Shown: positions 24,534 to 33,689, counted from the first letter of the stretch. The stretch is 45,104 nt of DNA from Collinsella sp. (GCA_019419585.1 DXZQ01000023.1:1-45104); one strand, 5' to 3'. Made by a program: numbers and translations. The notes: generated by a model not told the origin, from the letters alone.

Positions 24534-27500
24534 ATGGCGAACACCCAGAACTATATTAACCACCTGCTGCAGAACACCGGCATTACGCCGGCATGCAGCG
24601 AAGAAGAGCGCTTGGCTGCCGAGGATATCGCTCAGATCTTCCGCAACCACGGCTTTGATCCCGAGGTTCAGGAGTTCAATGCCCCGGCGCCCAGTAGATT
24701 GGCATTTGCCGTTACCGGTATCCTTGCGTTTGCCGGCGCCCTGCTGATGGGCATCGGCGGCGGTATCGGCTTGGTCGGCACCTTGCTGGCCATTGTCGGT
24801 GCCGTACTCTACGTGCTCGAGCGCACGGGCCACCCCGTGGTTTCGCGCCTGGGTAAGACGGGCGTGAGCCAAAATGTCATTGCCTACCACAAGGCCTCGG
24901 GCCCGCTTGCGTCTCCGCGCAACCGCCCGGTGGTCGTTGTCGCACACTACGACTCTCCCCGTGCTGAGCTGCTCGCCCGCGAGCCTTATGCTTCGTATCG
25001 TGCGCTCATCGCCAAGCTGTTGCCCGTTGCCACGGTTGCCCCCGCTGCCGTTGCCATCCTGCGTATCCTGCCGCTCCCCGGCGCGCTCAAGGTTCTGCTG
25101 TGGATTGTCGCGATCCTCGCTTCCCTCGTTGCACTTGCCAACGCGGCAAACATCATCTCTAACCGCCACATTCTTCCCTATACGTCCGGCGCGGTGTGCA
25201 ACAAGTCTTCTGTCGCCGCCATGCTCGGCGTCATGGACAACGTTGCTCCCTTCCAGGGCGAAAACGAGTTTCCCGACGATGTTCCGTTCGATACCTATTT
25301 TGGGGAGCAGAAGCGTCGTGCCGAAGAAATGGCGCGCGCAGCGGCGGAGTATGCCGCGGCCCAGCAGCAAAACGACTACGGCAACACCATCGAGTACGAA
25401 GAGCCTACCTACGCCGAGGACGAGTTCGGTCAGCCGACTGCTCCCGACGCTCAGACCGAGCCCGAACAGGGTGAGGCTTTCGACGAGCAGATCGAGGGCT
25501 TTGAGGGTGCGTCTGCCGACGAGACGCTGATTGGCGCCATTGTGCCCGAGGATCAGAATCAGGCTGTCCAGGCCGAAGAGTTCAATGACGAGGTTCCCGC
25601 TGCCGAGCCGGCGGAGGAGCCTGTCGCGGCCGAGCCCGAGCCCAAGCTCTATCGCAATGCCGCCGGCAACATCCGCTTTGGTTCGGATGCCATCCGTGCG
25701 CTCGGAATGCTTCCCGAGTCCTGCACGCTCGATTACGAGGAGGGCGAGGAGCCGACGTTTGAGCCCGAGCCTGCCCCCGTCGTGACTGCGCCTGCGCCTG
25801 TTGCCACCGTGGATGATGAGTCTGCCGCGGTTACCGCTGCCGTTGCCGAGCCCGAGGCAGTGTCCGCGATCGATCCCGCGGCAGGACTGGACATTTTGGC
25901 TCCCGCCGCGCCGGCGCAAGACGTTGCGGACGAGTCTGACGACGATTGCGTTGAACAGCCGAGGCGTGTGTCTTACGAGAGCGATACTGATTTCTCGGCC
26001 GAGATTCCCGCGGCAACGCCCCATGCCGATATTGCATCCGCGTTCTCTTCGATTGGTGCCAGCGCTTCCAACTTCTTTAAGGGTGCGCTTGCAAAGGGCA
26101 GGAAATTTGTCGACGATTTCGAGGAGAAGCGCGCTGCCGCACGCGAGACTGCCGAGCAGGAGGCTATCGCTCAGCAGCAGGCAGCCGAGGCGGCACGTGA
26201 GCGCGCGGCGCAAGAGTTCGAGCAGAACGAGGCTGTGCAGTCCGTGCCCGTCGACGCTGCCGAAGCTACGACGTCCTTTGAGTCCCAGCAACCGGCGTCC
26301 GCGGATGTTGTTGAGGCGACGACGTCTTTCGAGGCTCAGCAGCACGTCGATAGCGCCATGTCGTTTGATGCCGCGCAGTTCGATTCCACGATAACGTTTG
26401 AAAAGCAAGGCACCGCGATTGCCGAGTCCCTTCCTGTTTCCGATGAGCGGGGCGATGCGGCAGACGATGACGAGCCTATTGATGCTGCCGCAATCCAAGA
26501 TGCCGCCGAGGACGAGCCCGTCGAGGCCAACTCTGACGAAGAGCAATACGCAACAGCCGAGCAAGATGATTCGACCGAGGTCGAGCAGGAGGAAGTGCCT
26601 GCGGTTTCCGAGGCTCCCGAGACAGATGAGTCGAGGCCTTACTCCACGCAGATTTTCACCATGCCGACCCCGAGTGGTTCCGGTGCCACGGTTGCCGATG
26701 TTGCTCCCACCCAGGACGAAACGGTCGATTCCCTTATGGCCCAGATTTCCTCCCAGGCATCGCCGCGTCCGCAGATGAATGTTCCCGATCCGGCGTCAGC
26801 TCCGTCGCCTGCACCTTCCTCGTCTCCGCTGGCTTCGGTCCCCGATCCGTCGCTGCCGTCGATGAAGCAGGCAAACGTTGCGTCTCGCACGTCGCTGTTC
26901 GACCTTCCCGACCCCTCCGCACAGGTCAACGACCCCTTTGCTACCGCTCAGGGTCCCGAACCCACATCGGCACCCGTTGCGCCTCCTATGCCCGTTGCGT
27001 CGGGCGCTCAGCCGATCGAGACCATTTCGGCTCCCGCCCCGGCGGCACCCAAGTCTCGCAAGCGCGGCCTGGGCGGCCTGTTCGGTCGTAAAAAGAAAAA
27101 CGAACAGGACAGCATGAGTGATTGGCTGGGCGTCGAAGACGATTACGATGCCAAGAAGTCCGGTCGCGGCATCGGTTCGTGGGATAATTTCGAGGACGAT
27201 AACGATGGCTGGAAGGGCGGCGCTACGTCTTCCGACGGCGCTTCCTCCGAAGATATGCTCTCGGCTGTCGCCTCTATGGGTGACGATGAGCTGCTCGGTC
27301 ACGATATCTGGTTTGTGGCAACGGGCGCCTCGGATTGTGATGGCGCCGGTATGAAGGCCTTCTTGGCTTCGCATCGCGATAAGCTCCGCGGCGTATTTTT
27401 CATCAATCTTGAATCCGTCGGCGCCGGTAGGCTTTCGGTGGTGACGGTCGAGGGCGAACAGCAGCTGCTCAAGGGCGATCGCCGCATCATGAACCTGGTC

Positions 27501-27731
27501 AGCAAGGTGTGCAAGTCGTTCCATGTCGATTGTGGCGCGCTCGAGATGCCCTATGCCAAGACCGATGCCTACGCCGCGCTCAAGGCGAGCCGCCGAGCCC
27601 TCACCATCGCCGGCGTGGACGGCACGCGCCTGGCTTGCGCTCGTACCGAGGACGACCTGCCCCACAATGTCAACCCGACGAACATTGCCACGGTATCCGA
27701 GGTCGTGACCGAGGTTATCCGCCGTTCGTAG
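24534..27731 (+). CDS. Large membrane protein: split, degenerate M28 peptidase-like fold with acidic insert
   Basis: 1065 residues from ATG 24534 (GGAG 6 nt upstream; an in-frame start 150 nt earlier has no site). 1-50: aminopeptidase-like cap (TACSEEERLAAEDIAQIF type). 55-97: two hydrophobic segments. RPVVVVAHYDSPRAE (His138, Asp140) matches the M28 first metal motif. 158-208: two more membrane segments. SGAVCNKSSVAAMLGVMD is the bridging-Asp region, but the Asp is missing. About 245-915: acidic Glu/Ala/Pro/Val/Ser-rich, probably disordered, with a Lys/Arg patch KSRKRGLGGLFGRKKK. From 917 the fold resumes: DIWFVATGASDCDGAGMKAF (no Glu-Glu), FFINLESVG (Glu in place of Asp), and a C-terminal block to 1065. 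Probably not a working peptidase; perhaps a scaffold. Function unknown. Confidence 0.75.
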   Translation: MANTQNYINHLLQNTGITPACSEEERLAAEDIAQIFRNHGFDPEVQEFNAPAPSRLAFAVTGILAFAGALLMGIGGGIGLVGTLLAIVGAVLYVLERTGHPVVSRLGKTGVSQNVIAYHKASGPLASPRNRPVVVVAHYDSPRAELLAREPYASYRALIAKLLPVATVAPAAVAILRILPLPGALKVLLWIVAILASLVALANAANIISNRHILPYTSGAVCNKSSVAAMLGVMDNVAPFQGENEFPDDVPFDTYFGEQKRRAEEMARAAAEYAAAQQQNDYGNTIEYEEPTYAEDEFGQPTAPDAQTEPEQGEAFDEQIEGFEGASADETLIGAIVPEDQNQAVQAEEFNDEVPAAEPAEEPVAAEPEPKLYRNAAGNIRFGSDAIRALGMLPESCTLDYEEGEEPTFEPEPAPVVTAPAPVATVDDESAAVTAAVAEPEAVSAIDPAAGLDILAPAAPAQDVADESDDDCVEQPRRVSYESDTDFSAEIPAATPHADIASAFSSIGASASNFFKGALAKGRKFVDDFEEKRAAARETAEQEAIAQQQAAEAARERAAQEFEQNEAVQSVPVDAAEATTSFESQQPASADVVEATTSFEAQQHVDSAMSFDAAQFDSTITFEKQGTAIAESLPVSDERGDAADDDEPIDAAAIQDAAEDEPVEANSDEEQYATAEQDDSTEVEQEEVPAVSEAPETDESRPYSTQIFTMPTPSGSGATVADVAPTQDETVDSLMAQISSQASPRPQMNVPDPASAPSPAPSSSPLASVPDPSLPSMKQANVASRTSLFDLPDPSAQVNDPFATAQGPEPTSAPVAPPMPVASGAQPIETISAPAPAAPKSRKRGLGGLFGRKKKNEQDSMSDWLGVEDDYDAKKSGRGIGSWDNFEDDNDGWKGGATSSDGASSEDMLSAVASMGDDELLGHDIWFVATGASDCDGAGMKAFLASHRDKLRGVFFINLESVGAGRLSVVTVEGEQQLLKGDRRIMNLVSKVCKSFHVDCGALEMPYAKTDAYAALKASRRALTIAGVDGTRLACARTEDDLPHNVNPTNIATVSEVVTEVIRRS

Positions 27732-27752
27732 ACGGAGCTCTAAGGAGTCAAC

Positions 27753-27971
27753 GTGTTTTCGTATATTAAGCGCCATTGGCCTGTCTACGTGATTTTGACC
27801 TTGATCGCCATTGCGTTAGGGTTTGGAGCTGCCTACATCGTGGGCGCGAAGGGCTCGACCCCCGCCTCCGCAATCAGCGAAGAGGTGGAGCAAGAACAGA
27901 GCACGGGTGCCGATGGGATTCCTGAGTCCGAGCAAGCAATCGTTGATGGTGGATCTTCGTCTGCAGAGTAG
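27753..27971 (+). CDS. Small single-pass membrane protein
   Basis: 72 residues: MFSYIKRHWPVYVILTLIAI opens a single transmembrane segment (about 10-32), followed by an acidic Ser/Gly-rich tail. GTG start with AAGGAG at 7 nt, 21 nt after the M28-like gene, so the two form an operon ending at the hairpin at 27995. No family recognised. Confidence 0.7.
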   Translation: MFSYIKRHWPVYVILTLIAIALGFGAAYIVGAKGSTPASAISEEVEQEQSTGADGIPESEQAIVDGGSSSAE

Positions 27972-27994
27972 ATGCGGCGATTTAAATGATTGAA

Positions 27995-28030
27995 AGCGGG
28001 CGAGCCGGGGGACTGGCTCGCCCGCTTTTT
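27995..28030. terminator. Bidirectional terminator
   Basis: AGCGGGCGAGCC (27995-28006) pairs with GGCTCGCCCGCT (28015-28026) and is followed rightward by TTTTT; leftward it is followed by TTTCAATCATTT. It serves the small membrane gene and the convergent adhesin gene. Confidence 0.88.
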
Positions 28031-28037
28031 CATCGCT

Positions 28038-31000
28038 CTAGCGCTTCTTTGGGATTGACCTAAGGCGAGCGAACCATAGGGCTGCGGCACCCGAGGTCAG
28101 GAGCGCGGTGATGCAAGCGGCGATGGGAGCTGATCCTGTTGCCGGTAGGTCCTGCGGTAGGGTACAGCGTTGAATGACACTGTCCTCGTCATGTGACTCA
28201 AGTTTATCGCCGCCGCCGTTGCGGCAAAGATCGACGCGTGCGCTGTTGGTGAGTGCAGTTTGGGGTGTGTAAGCCGACGTTGCCTGCATGTGCACGACTG
28301 CGCCCCGAGCATCTGTGCCAAGGATTGCTTTGGCATCGTCAAGGTCGTCGTGCTCATCTTTGAGATCATCACGGGTCCAAGAATCCGTATCGCTTCGAGT
28401 CGTAAAGTCGGCGGCTACCGCACCGTATTCAATGCGAATGCCCGTCACGACGGTATTGGATGCAAGGTCGAGTTCTTTCGCCTCGAGTGTGGCGGATTCC
28501 GTGGTCGAGACATCCGCCTTCCAGAGGTGCCAGCCGTCGTAATCGACGAGGCGGCAATCTTCACCCAGACTCTCTTTTACTTCGTCGGACTCAAGCCAAG
28601 GATTTTCGTGCCCATCGTCAAGCGTCGCGTTTGCCGGCTCATCGACGTCTGTCGAGTCCAACGGCGTCGTGCGATACCACACGTTGCACAGACCGTTGAG
28701 GTCGCCGATGGCGACGGGGGTTTCGATTGAGACGAATCTCGCCGTGCCGTCTTTGGCGCACTCAAGATCATCGGTAATCGTAAACTCATCAACCCAAGTA
28801 GCGGAATCGTTTCGAGCATCGATGGTATAGGAGAAAAGCCCATCCGTATTGGTTTGCATCGCGGCGCGGTTTTTTCCATCGCCGTTAGCCAACAGACCCT
28901 TCCCGATAGGTTGGACAAGTTCCTGACGCTTGTCGACCTGTCCTTTGATCTCGATGGGCGCATCCTTCATCGCGACGGATTGGACTTCTCCCGTATCCTT
29001 TATTTCAAACGTTATCTCCTCGGCAAGGTCATAGGTCCGCGGAGACATCGTTTCGCGCAACGAGTAGGTGCCGGGTGCAAGATGTTCGATGCGGTGCGGC
29101 TTGTCGGATGAGGTCCAGGAGTCTATTTCGGTTTTATCGGGACCATATAAGGTGAGCTGTGCGCCTTTCACTTCCTGCTCTCCGCTTGCATCGACCTTGG
29201 AGATATCAACCTTGGTGTAATCGTCGGATACGTTAAGCCGTGCTTCCACAACGGGTGTTTTCTGGTCGGCATAGGTAAGGTCGACGATATGATGCGTCCG
29301 GTCGAGCAAGAAGCCGGTCGGCGCTTGAGTCTCGACAACCTCGTAGCGTGCGGTGCCAGATCCCAGCGGGAGGTCGTCCGCGCGTGCTTCTCCAGTTTCA
29401 TCCGTCGTGACGGTAGCGACAGCCTCGCCGTCGAGCGCGGCAATGCTACCGTCGGGGCGCACGATATCACCTGAGGCACGGATCTCAAAGATGGCGCCCG
29501 CGAGGCTGCTGCCGTCTACGGCATCGGTTTTAACGATCCTGATGTTTCCGGTCGCGGCGTGGTTATAATACGAGACGATTGCAACGGGCGTTAGGTTTAT
29601 ATCGGCGGGTATGTTTACCTCGATCTCTCCGCCGACAAGATAGGGCTCTTTGGCCGAGGTTTCGCGTACATAATAGGTGCCCGGCACGAGCGATTCGGGC
29701 AGTGTGACGGTCCCGGTCGCGTCAGTCGTAAAGGTGTCCATTACGTTATGTGCTGGATGCCAGCAAGTTTGTGAGACAGGTTTGTGATTGCTGTCGAGGA
29801 GTTGGAAGGTGAATCCGGCTAGGGGAACAGAAGCGCCTGTTTGGGCATCGCGTTTTACAATCTGGAGATGCGTCGACAGAGCGTGGTTGTCCACGATATA
29901 TTGAAGCTCGGCGCCGTCGGAAATCTGATTGGCCTCGACGGTCCATTCCCCTGCACGTTTAAAACCCTCTGGGACGGTTTCCGGAACCTCACGAACGGTG
30001 TAGCCGGCGCGGTCGTATGGGATGGCTCCGTGGACACCGGCGGGTCGCTTGCCTGCGCCAAACCATGCTTCGGGCTGATCTTTGGTGGAGGCAAAGCCAT
30101 AGATGTTTGTGGTCAGTGTGCCAACAACCTGCTGAGAGCTGTTACTGACAACCTCAAAGACAACATCTCCTGCCGGCTGCTCCAGGCCGGATTGATCGCT
30201 ATTGCCGTAGTCCTTGAATTTTGAAATCTCAAGGTCAAACGCAATGGGGATATCGGAAACGCGAGATTCGATCTCGACCACGCCTGAATCGCCGAGTTGG
30301 TCGGCTCCAACGGTATAGGACCAGCTGTCGTTGGCTGGCAGGTAGCCCTCGGGGGCTTTTGACTCATAGATGGTAAAGGTTCCTAGGGGGACATCGGTGA
30401 GGGTAGCTCGACCGCTTTCATCGGTCGTGAGGATTTGCGCCCATCCAGGGGTTGATTGCGACACACACGTGAACTCTGCTCCCGCGAGTGAAGATCCCAC
30501 CTGGGGGCCGGCATTCGTCGCGGCATCGAGTTTTACGATACACAGGTTAATGGTGCCGGGCTGTTCATCAATGGCGACCTGTCCACCGTCATTTCCCGTG
30601 GTAAAGGCGATGCGATCACGACGGGGGACATAGCCGGCCGGCGCCTTCGTTTCAACTAGGTAGTATGCCGTATTGGGCAGAAGTGTTGCCTGCGCTCGAC
30701 CGTTGCTGTCCATCTGGACGGTGCCGACACGCGCGCCGCTGGCGCTCTCAAAAATATCGAATGTTGCCCCGGTAAACTGATAGGTATTGTTTCCGCTGGT
30801 AATAACGGTGTTCGCAGACTGCTTTTGGAAGGAAACAGAGACCGCCGGCAGTACATAGAGCATGTCTTGACGTTTGCTGCCGCCCGATACGGCCCCTAGA
30901 TAGCGTCGCGCGCGGTGCGGAGCGGCTTTGATGCTTCCTGATTTTGCGTTGTCGTGGAGCCACCGCGCAGCCGCCACGACTTCATTGTCGGCGGTAAAGT

Positions 31001-31469
31001 GCCCACTCTTGGTTTTGCCCTGAGCGGTCGTGTAGGAGTAGGTGCCGTCGACATGGGTAGTGCCGTTGAGCATCCATACGGCAAGCTGGGTGGCGGCGCG
31101 GGCGCGATCGGGTGAAAGATGGTAACCGCCAAACGACGTGGCGGTAGGATATCCGTGACAAACGATTGCCGCGAACTCGTCATCGAGCCACACCCAGCCT
31201 TGATCAAAGTTGAGCCATGGGCCGCCCGGCTTGGTGGGCCCGGGACGTTCCTGGTTCATGCAGTAGGCAATCGAGGCGTCTTGAGCTTCATATTTGCCGA
31301 TGAAGAAGGGCCCACAATCATCGCTAATGGTGCGGAAGCCGAGCTGATCGTAGCCATCGACGGCAAATGCGGCTCCCGGTGCCAGACAGCCGAAAAGCAG
31401 GAAGAGGAGCAGGAGCAGCGGACCTGTTGCGATTGCGCTGTGGACAGAGTGCGTGGGTGCGTTGGACAT
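28038..31469 (-). CDS. LPATG-anchored surface adhesin with thioester domain and Cna-B/SpaA repeats
   Basis: 1143 residues. Signal peptide 1-36 (hydrophobic core PLLLLLFLLFG, cleavage after AFA). A thioester domain with Cys70 (AYCMNQ) and Gln128 (TQLAVW), the pair that forms an internal Cys-Gln bond able to react with host surfaces. Then about six Cna-B/SpaA-type domains, each with a Lys near its start (FQKQ, IVKLD, ISKFK, IVKRD, IVKTD, ISKVD) and a Glu near its end (VETKAPAGY, YESKAPEGY, REVPETVPEG, RETSAKEPY, VETQAPTGF, RETMSPRTY), the residues that form isopeptide crosslinks. A further domain of about 230 residues precedes LPATG (1108-1112), a hydrophobic span and RSIPKKR, a sortase signal. 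ATG after AAGGAG. No sortase gene is in the window. Confidence 0.93.
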   Translation of the reverse strand: MSNAPTHSVHSAIATGPLLLLLFLLFGCLAPGAAFAVDGYDQLGFRTISDDCGPFFIGKYEAQDASIAYCMNQERPGPTKPGGPWLNFDQGWVWLDDEFAAIVCHGYPTATSFGGYHLSPDRARAATQLAVWMLNGTTHVDGTYSYTTAQGKTKSGHFTADNEVVAAARWLHDNAKSGSIKAAPHRARRYLGAVSGGSKRQDMLYVLPAVSVSFQKQSANTVITSGNNTYQFTGATFDIFESASGARVGTVQMDSNGRAQATLLPNTAYYLVETKAPAGYVPRRDRIAFTTGNDGGQVAIDEQPGTINLCIVKLDAATNAGPQVGSSLAGAEFTCVSQSTPGWAQILTTDESGRATLTDVPLGTFTIYESKAPEGYLPANDSWSYTVGADQLGDSGVVEIESRVSDIPIAFDLEISKFKDYGNSDQSGLEQPAGDVVFEVVSNSSQQVVGTLTTNIYGFASTKDQPEAWFGAGKRPAGVHGAIPYDRAGYTVREVPETVPEGFKRAGEWTVEANQISDGAELQYIVDNHALSTHLQIVKRDAQTGASVPLAGFTFQLLDSNHKPVSQTCWHPAHNVMDTFTTDATGTVTLPESLVPGTYYVRETSAKEPYLVGGEIEVNIPADINLTPVAIVSYYNHAATGNIRIVKTDAVDGSSLAGAIFEIRASGDIVRPDGSIAALDGEAVATVTTDETGEARADDLPLGSGTARYEVVETQAPTGFLLDRTHHIVDLTYADQKTPVVEARLNVSDDYTKVDISKVDASGEQEVKGAQLTLYGPDKTEIDSWTSSDKPHRIEHLAPGTYSLRETMSPRTYDLAEEITFEIKDTGEVQSVAMKDAPIEIKGQVDKRQELVQPIGKGLLANGDGKNRAAMQTNTDGLFSYTIDARNDSATWVDEFTITDDLECAKDGTARFVSIETPVAIGDLNGLCNVWYRTTPLDSTDVDEPANATLDDGHENPWLESDEVKESLGEDCRLVDYDGWHLWKADVSTTESATLEAKELDLASNTVVTGIRIEYGAVAADFTTRSDTDSWTRDDLKDEHDDLDDAKAILGTDARGAVVHMQATSAYTPQTALTNSARVDLCRNGGGDKLESHDEDSVIQRCTLPQDLPATGSAPIAACITALLTSGAAALWFARLRSIPKKR

Positions 31470-31723
31470 GGCTGCTCCTTATCCCTCGTGCGCCGCACGG
31501 GGAGGCTGCGACGCGTAGGATGAGGCTATCCCCGAGGTTCATGCGGGTAAGTACCGGAGCCTGACCAAAAGCTTGCCCAATTCCTGACAAATTGAGCTCA
31601 AATACAACAATCAAGCAAAAGCGCAGGTAGAAGATAAGGTGAATAGGAAGCCAAAGGTCCTCGTCTCCACAATTGACGCGATTTTCAAACGAATCTCCAC
31701 AGCTAAAACAAGCATCGCCACCC

Positions 31724-31753
31724 TTGTATCGAACAAGACAACCGCGTTATACT
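31724..31753 (+). promoter_or_regulatory. tRNA-Gly promoter
   Basis: TTGTAT (31724-31729), 18-nt spacer, TATACT (31748-31753), with transcription expected about 7 nt before the tRNA. The rest of the 31470-31766 gap must hold the leftward adhesin promoter; nothing there is clear-cut. Confidence 0.6.
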
Positions 31754-31766
31754 ATCCCCCACATAT

Positions 31767-31841
31767 GCGGGCATCGCCAAGTGGTAAGGCATCAGCTTCC
31801 CAAGCTGACACTCGCGGGTTCGAGTCCCGTTGCCCGCTCCA
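31767..31841 (+). tRNA. tRNA-Gly (CCC)
   Basis: Cloverleaf with acceptor GCGGGCA/TGCCCGC, anticodon arm TCAGC-TTCCCAA-GCTGA giving CCC, T-arm CGGGTTCGAGTCCCG, discriminator T and encoded CCA. Its last 18 bases are repeated twice downstream. Confidence 0.95.
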
Positions 31842-31851
31842 TTCGAATTTC

Positions 31852-31884
31852 AGGCACGGTAACGTTTCGTTACTGTGCCTTTTT
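31852..31884 (+). terminator. Terminator of tRNA-Gly
   Basis: AGGCACGGTAACG, loop TTT, CGTTACTGTGCCT, then TTTT: a 13-bp stem with one G-U pair, 10 nt past the tRNA. Confidence 0.9.
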
Positions 31885-31895
31885 CAATAAAGTGC

Positions 31896-32032
31896 CGGGA
31901 CTCGAACCCGACAGGGTGCGAGCGTTAAATAAACGCGAAGCGTTTATAGCGAGCAGGCAAGGTCGCCGATAGGCGACCGCAGCCGGTGCGGATTTGCGAA
32001 GCAAATACGCGGACGTCCCGTTGCCCGCTCCA
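31896..32032. repeat. tRNA-tail hairpin element next to tRNA-Gly
   Basis: In order: CGGGACTCGAACCCG (31896-31910), the exact reverse complement of the tRNA-Gly T-arm; hairpin ATAAACGC-GAA-GCGTTTAT (31929-31947); hairpin GGTCGCC-GATA-GGCGACC (31961-31978); hairpin GCGGATTTGC-GAA-GCAAATACGC (31988-32010); and a copy of the last 18 bases of tRNA-Gly (32015-32032). The same design follows tRNA-Lys at 43529-43657. Two of the hairpins contain GCGAAGC, known as an exceptionally stable DNA mini-hairpin. No coding sequence. Confidence 0.85.
31974..32032 (+). repeat. 59-bp direct repeat, copy A
   Basis: Begins CGACCGCAGCCGGTGCGG and ends with the 18-bp tRNA-Gly 3' end. Matches 32105-32163 at 58 of 59 positions (A or G at one stem base). 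Confidence 0.9.
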
Positions 32033-32104
32033 TCGAGCGCGGGAGACCTTGGGACGGCCAATTCAACAAAGTCTTCCCCATCGTCTCCGTGAATCCGAGG
32101 AGAT

Positions 32105-32163
32105 CGACCGCAGCCGGTGCGGATTTGCGAAGCAAATGCGCGGACGTCCCGTTGCCCGCTCCA
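32105..32163 (+). repeat. 59-bp direct repeat, copy B
   Basis: Second copy, 131 bp downstream of copy A, again ending GTCCCGTTGCCCGCTCCA (32146-32163). The 72 bp between the copies show no gene. With the tRNA itself, the 18-bp tail occurs three times (31824, 32015, 32146). Confidence 0.9.
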
Positions 32164-32265
32164 ATTCCAAAATGTTAGGTTAATGCCTGCTGCCCATACT
32201 CGCACCCGCGCACGGTACAATGGTTGAGTTGCGACCAACGTGCCAATAACCAAAAAGGAGCAGCT

Positions 32266-33612
32266 ATGATCGATCGCTATACCCGCCCGGAGATGGGACA
32301 TATCTTCTCCCTCGAGAACAAGTATGCCATTTGGCAGGAGATCGAGGTCCTGGCCTGCGAGGCCCAGGCGGAGCTCGGCAAGATCGGCATTTCTAAAGAC
32401 GAAGCCCAGTGGATCCGCGACCATGCCAACTTTGAGAAGGCAAAGGTCGACGAGATCGAGGAGGTCACGCGCCACGACGTCATCGCCTTCCTGACCAACA
32501 TGAAGGAATATATCGACGCCGATGTTCCCGAGGGCGAGCCCAAGCCTAGCCGCTGGGTCCACTACGGTATGACCAGCTCCGACCTGGGTGATACGGCTCT
32601 GTGCTATCAGCTTACTCAGGCGTGTGACCTGATTATCGAGGACGTCAAGAAGCTCGGCGTGATCTGCAAGCGCCGCGCCTTCGAGGAGCGCAATACGCTC
32701 TGCGCCGGCCGCACCCACGGCATTCATGCCGAGCCGATGACCTTCGGTATGAAGTTCGGCTCTTGGGCGTGGGAGCTCAAGCGCGATCTCGATCGTCTTG
32801 AGGACGCTCGCAAGAATGTTGCCTTCGGTGCCATCTCCGGTGCCGTCGGCACCTACAGCTCCATCGAGCCGTTCGTCGAGGAGTACGTCTGCGAGCACCT
32901 GGGCCTGGTCCACGATCCGCTGTCCACGCAGGTCATCAGCCGCGATCACCATGCCTACCTTGCCGGTGTGCTTGCCACTACGGCGGCCACCTGCGAGCGC
33001 ATCGCGACCGAGGTCCGCAACCTGCAGAAGACCGATACGCTCGAGGCCGAGGAGCCCTTCCGCAAGGGCCAAAAGGGCAGCTCCGCCATGCCGCACAAGC
33101 GCAACCCCATCACCATGGAGAAGGTCTGCGGTCTGTCGCGCGTCGTGAAGTCCAACGCCCAGGTTGCCTTCGATAACGTCGCCCTGTGGCATGAGCGCGA
33201 TATCTCGCATTCCTCTGCCGAGCGCGTTGCCCAGGCCGATAGCTTTATTGCGCTTGACCACATGTTCCAATGTCTCATCCGCGTTATCGACGGCCTGCAG
33301 CTGTATCCGGCTCGCATGATGGCCAACCTCAACAAGACTCGCGGCCTCATCTTCTCCTCCAAGGTGCTCCTTGCCCTCGTCGATACGGGCATCACCCGCG
33401 AGGACGCCTATGCTATCGTGCAGGAAAACGCCATGGCTACCTGGCACGAGGTGCAGGATTGTGTCTCCGGCCCCACCTTTAAGGAGCGTCTCGAGGCCGA
33501 TCCGCGCTGCACCGTCAGCCAGGAGAAGCTCGACGAGATTTTTGATCCGTGGGACTTCCTCACCCGCATCGATACGGTCTTCGATCGCCTGGAGCAGCTG
33601 AACTTCGAGTAG
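32266..33612 (+). CDS. purB: Adenylosuccinate lyase
   Basis: 448 residues. Cleaves SAICAR and adenylosuccinate in purine synthesis. The fumarase/aspartase-superfamily signature SSAMPHKRNP is present, as are HYGMTSSDLGDT and GRTHGIHAEP. ATG 32266 with AAGGAG at 7 nt; an earlier in-frame start adds 14 non-conserved residues. A TACAAT -10-like box is at 32216-32221. Ends at a strong terminator. Confidence 0.97.
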   Translation: MIDRYTRPEMGHIFSLENKYAIWQEIEVLACEAQAELGKIGISKDEAQWIRDHANFEKAKVDEIEEVTRHDVIAFLTNMKEYIDADVPEGEPKPSRWVHYGMTSSDLGDTALCYQLTQACDLIIEDVKKLGVICKRRAFEERNTLCAGRTHGIHAEPMTFGMKFGSWAWELKRDLDRLEDARKNVAFGAISGAVGTYSSIEPFVEEYVCEHLGLVHDPLSTQVISRDHHAYLAGVLATTAATCERIATEVRNLQKTDTLEAEEPFRKGQKGSSAMPHKRNPITMEKVCGLSRVVKSNAQVAFDNVALWHERDISHSSAERVAQADSFIALDHMFQCLIRVIDGLQLYPARMMANLNKTRGLIFSSKVLLALVDTGITREDAYAIVQENAMATWHEVQDCVSGPTFKERLEADPRCTVSQEKLDEIFDPWDFLTRIDTVFDRLEQLNFE

Positions 33613-33655
33613 GGTTAACCTAATTCGACCGCTTGCGGATGCATTTCAACCTTTG

Positions 33656-33689
33656 GCGCCTTGCCCGTCTTGGGCGAGGCGCTTTTTTT
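33656..33689 (+). terminator. Terminator of purB
   Basis: GCGCCTTGCCC, loop GTCTT, GGGCGAGGCGC, then seven T; 11-bp stem with one G-U pair. Confidence 0.92.

Noticed and set aside
24483..26564. 693-codon minus-strand frame across the acidic insert of the M28-like gene
   Set aside because: Arg/Leu/Gly-rich composition and no start signals; the plus-strand reading has a good start, homologous ends and a terminator behind its operon.
31974..32163. Possible CRISPR array (repeated units with hairpins)
   Set aside because: Only two 59-bp copies separated by 72 bp, each ending in a tRNA 3' end, and no cas genes.
31870..33447. 525-codon minus-strand frame covering purB and the tRNA-Gly tail
   Set aside because: Antisense to purB, which is unmistakable, and it runs through the hairpin element.
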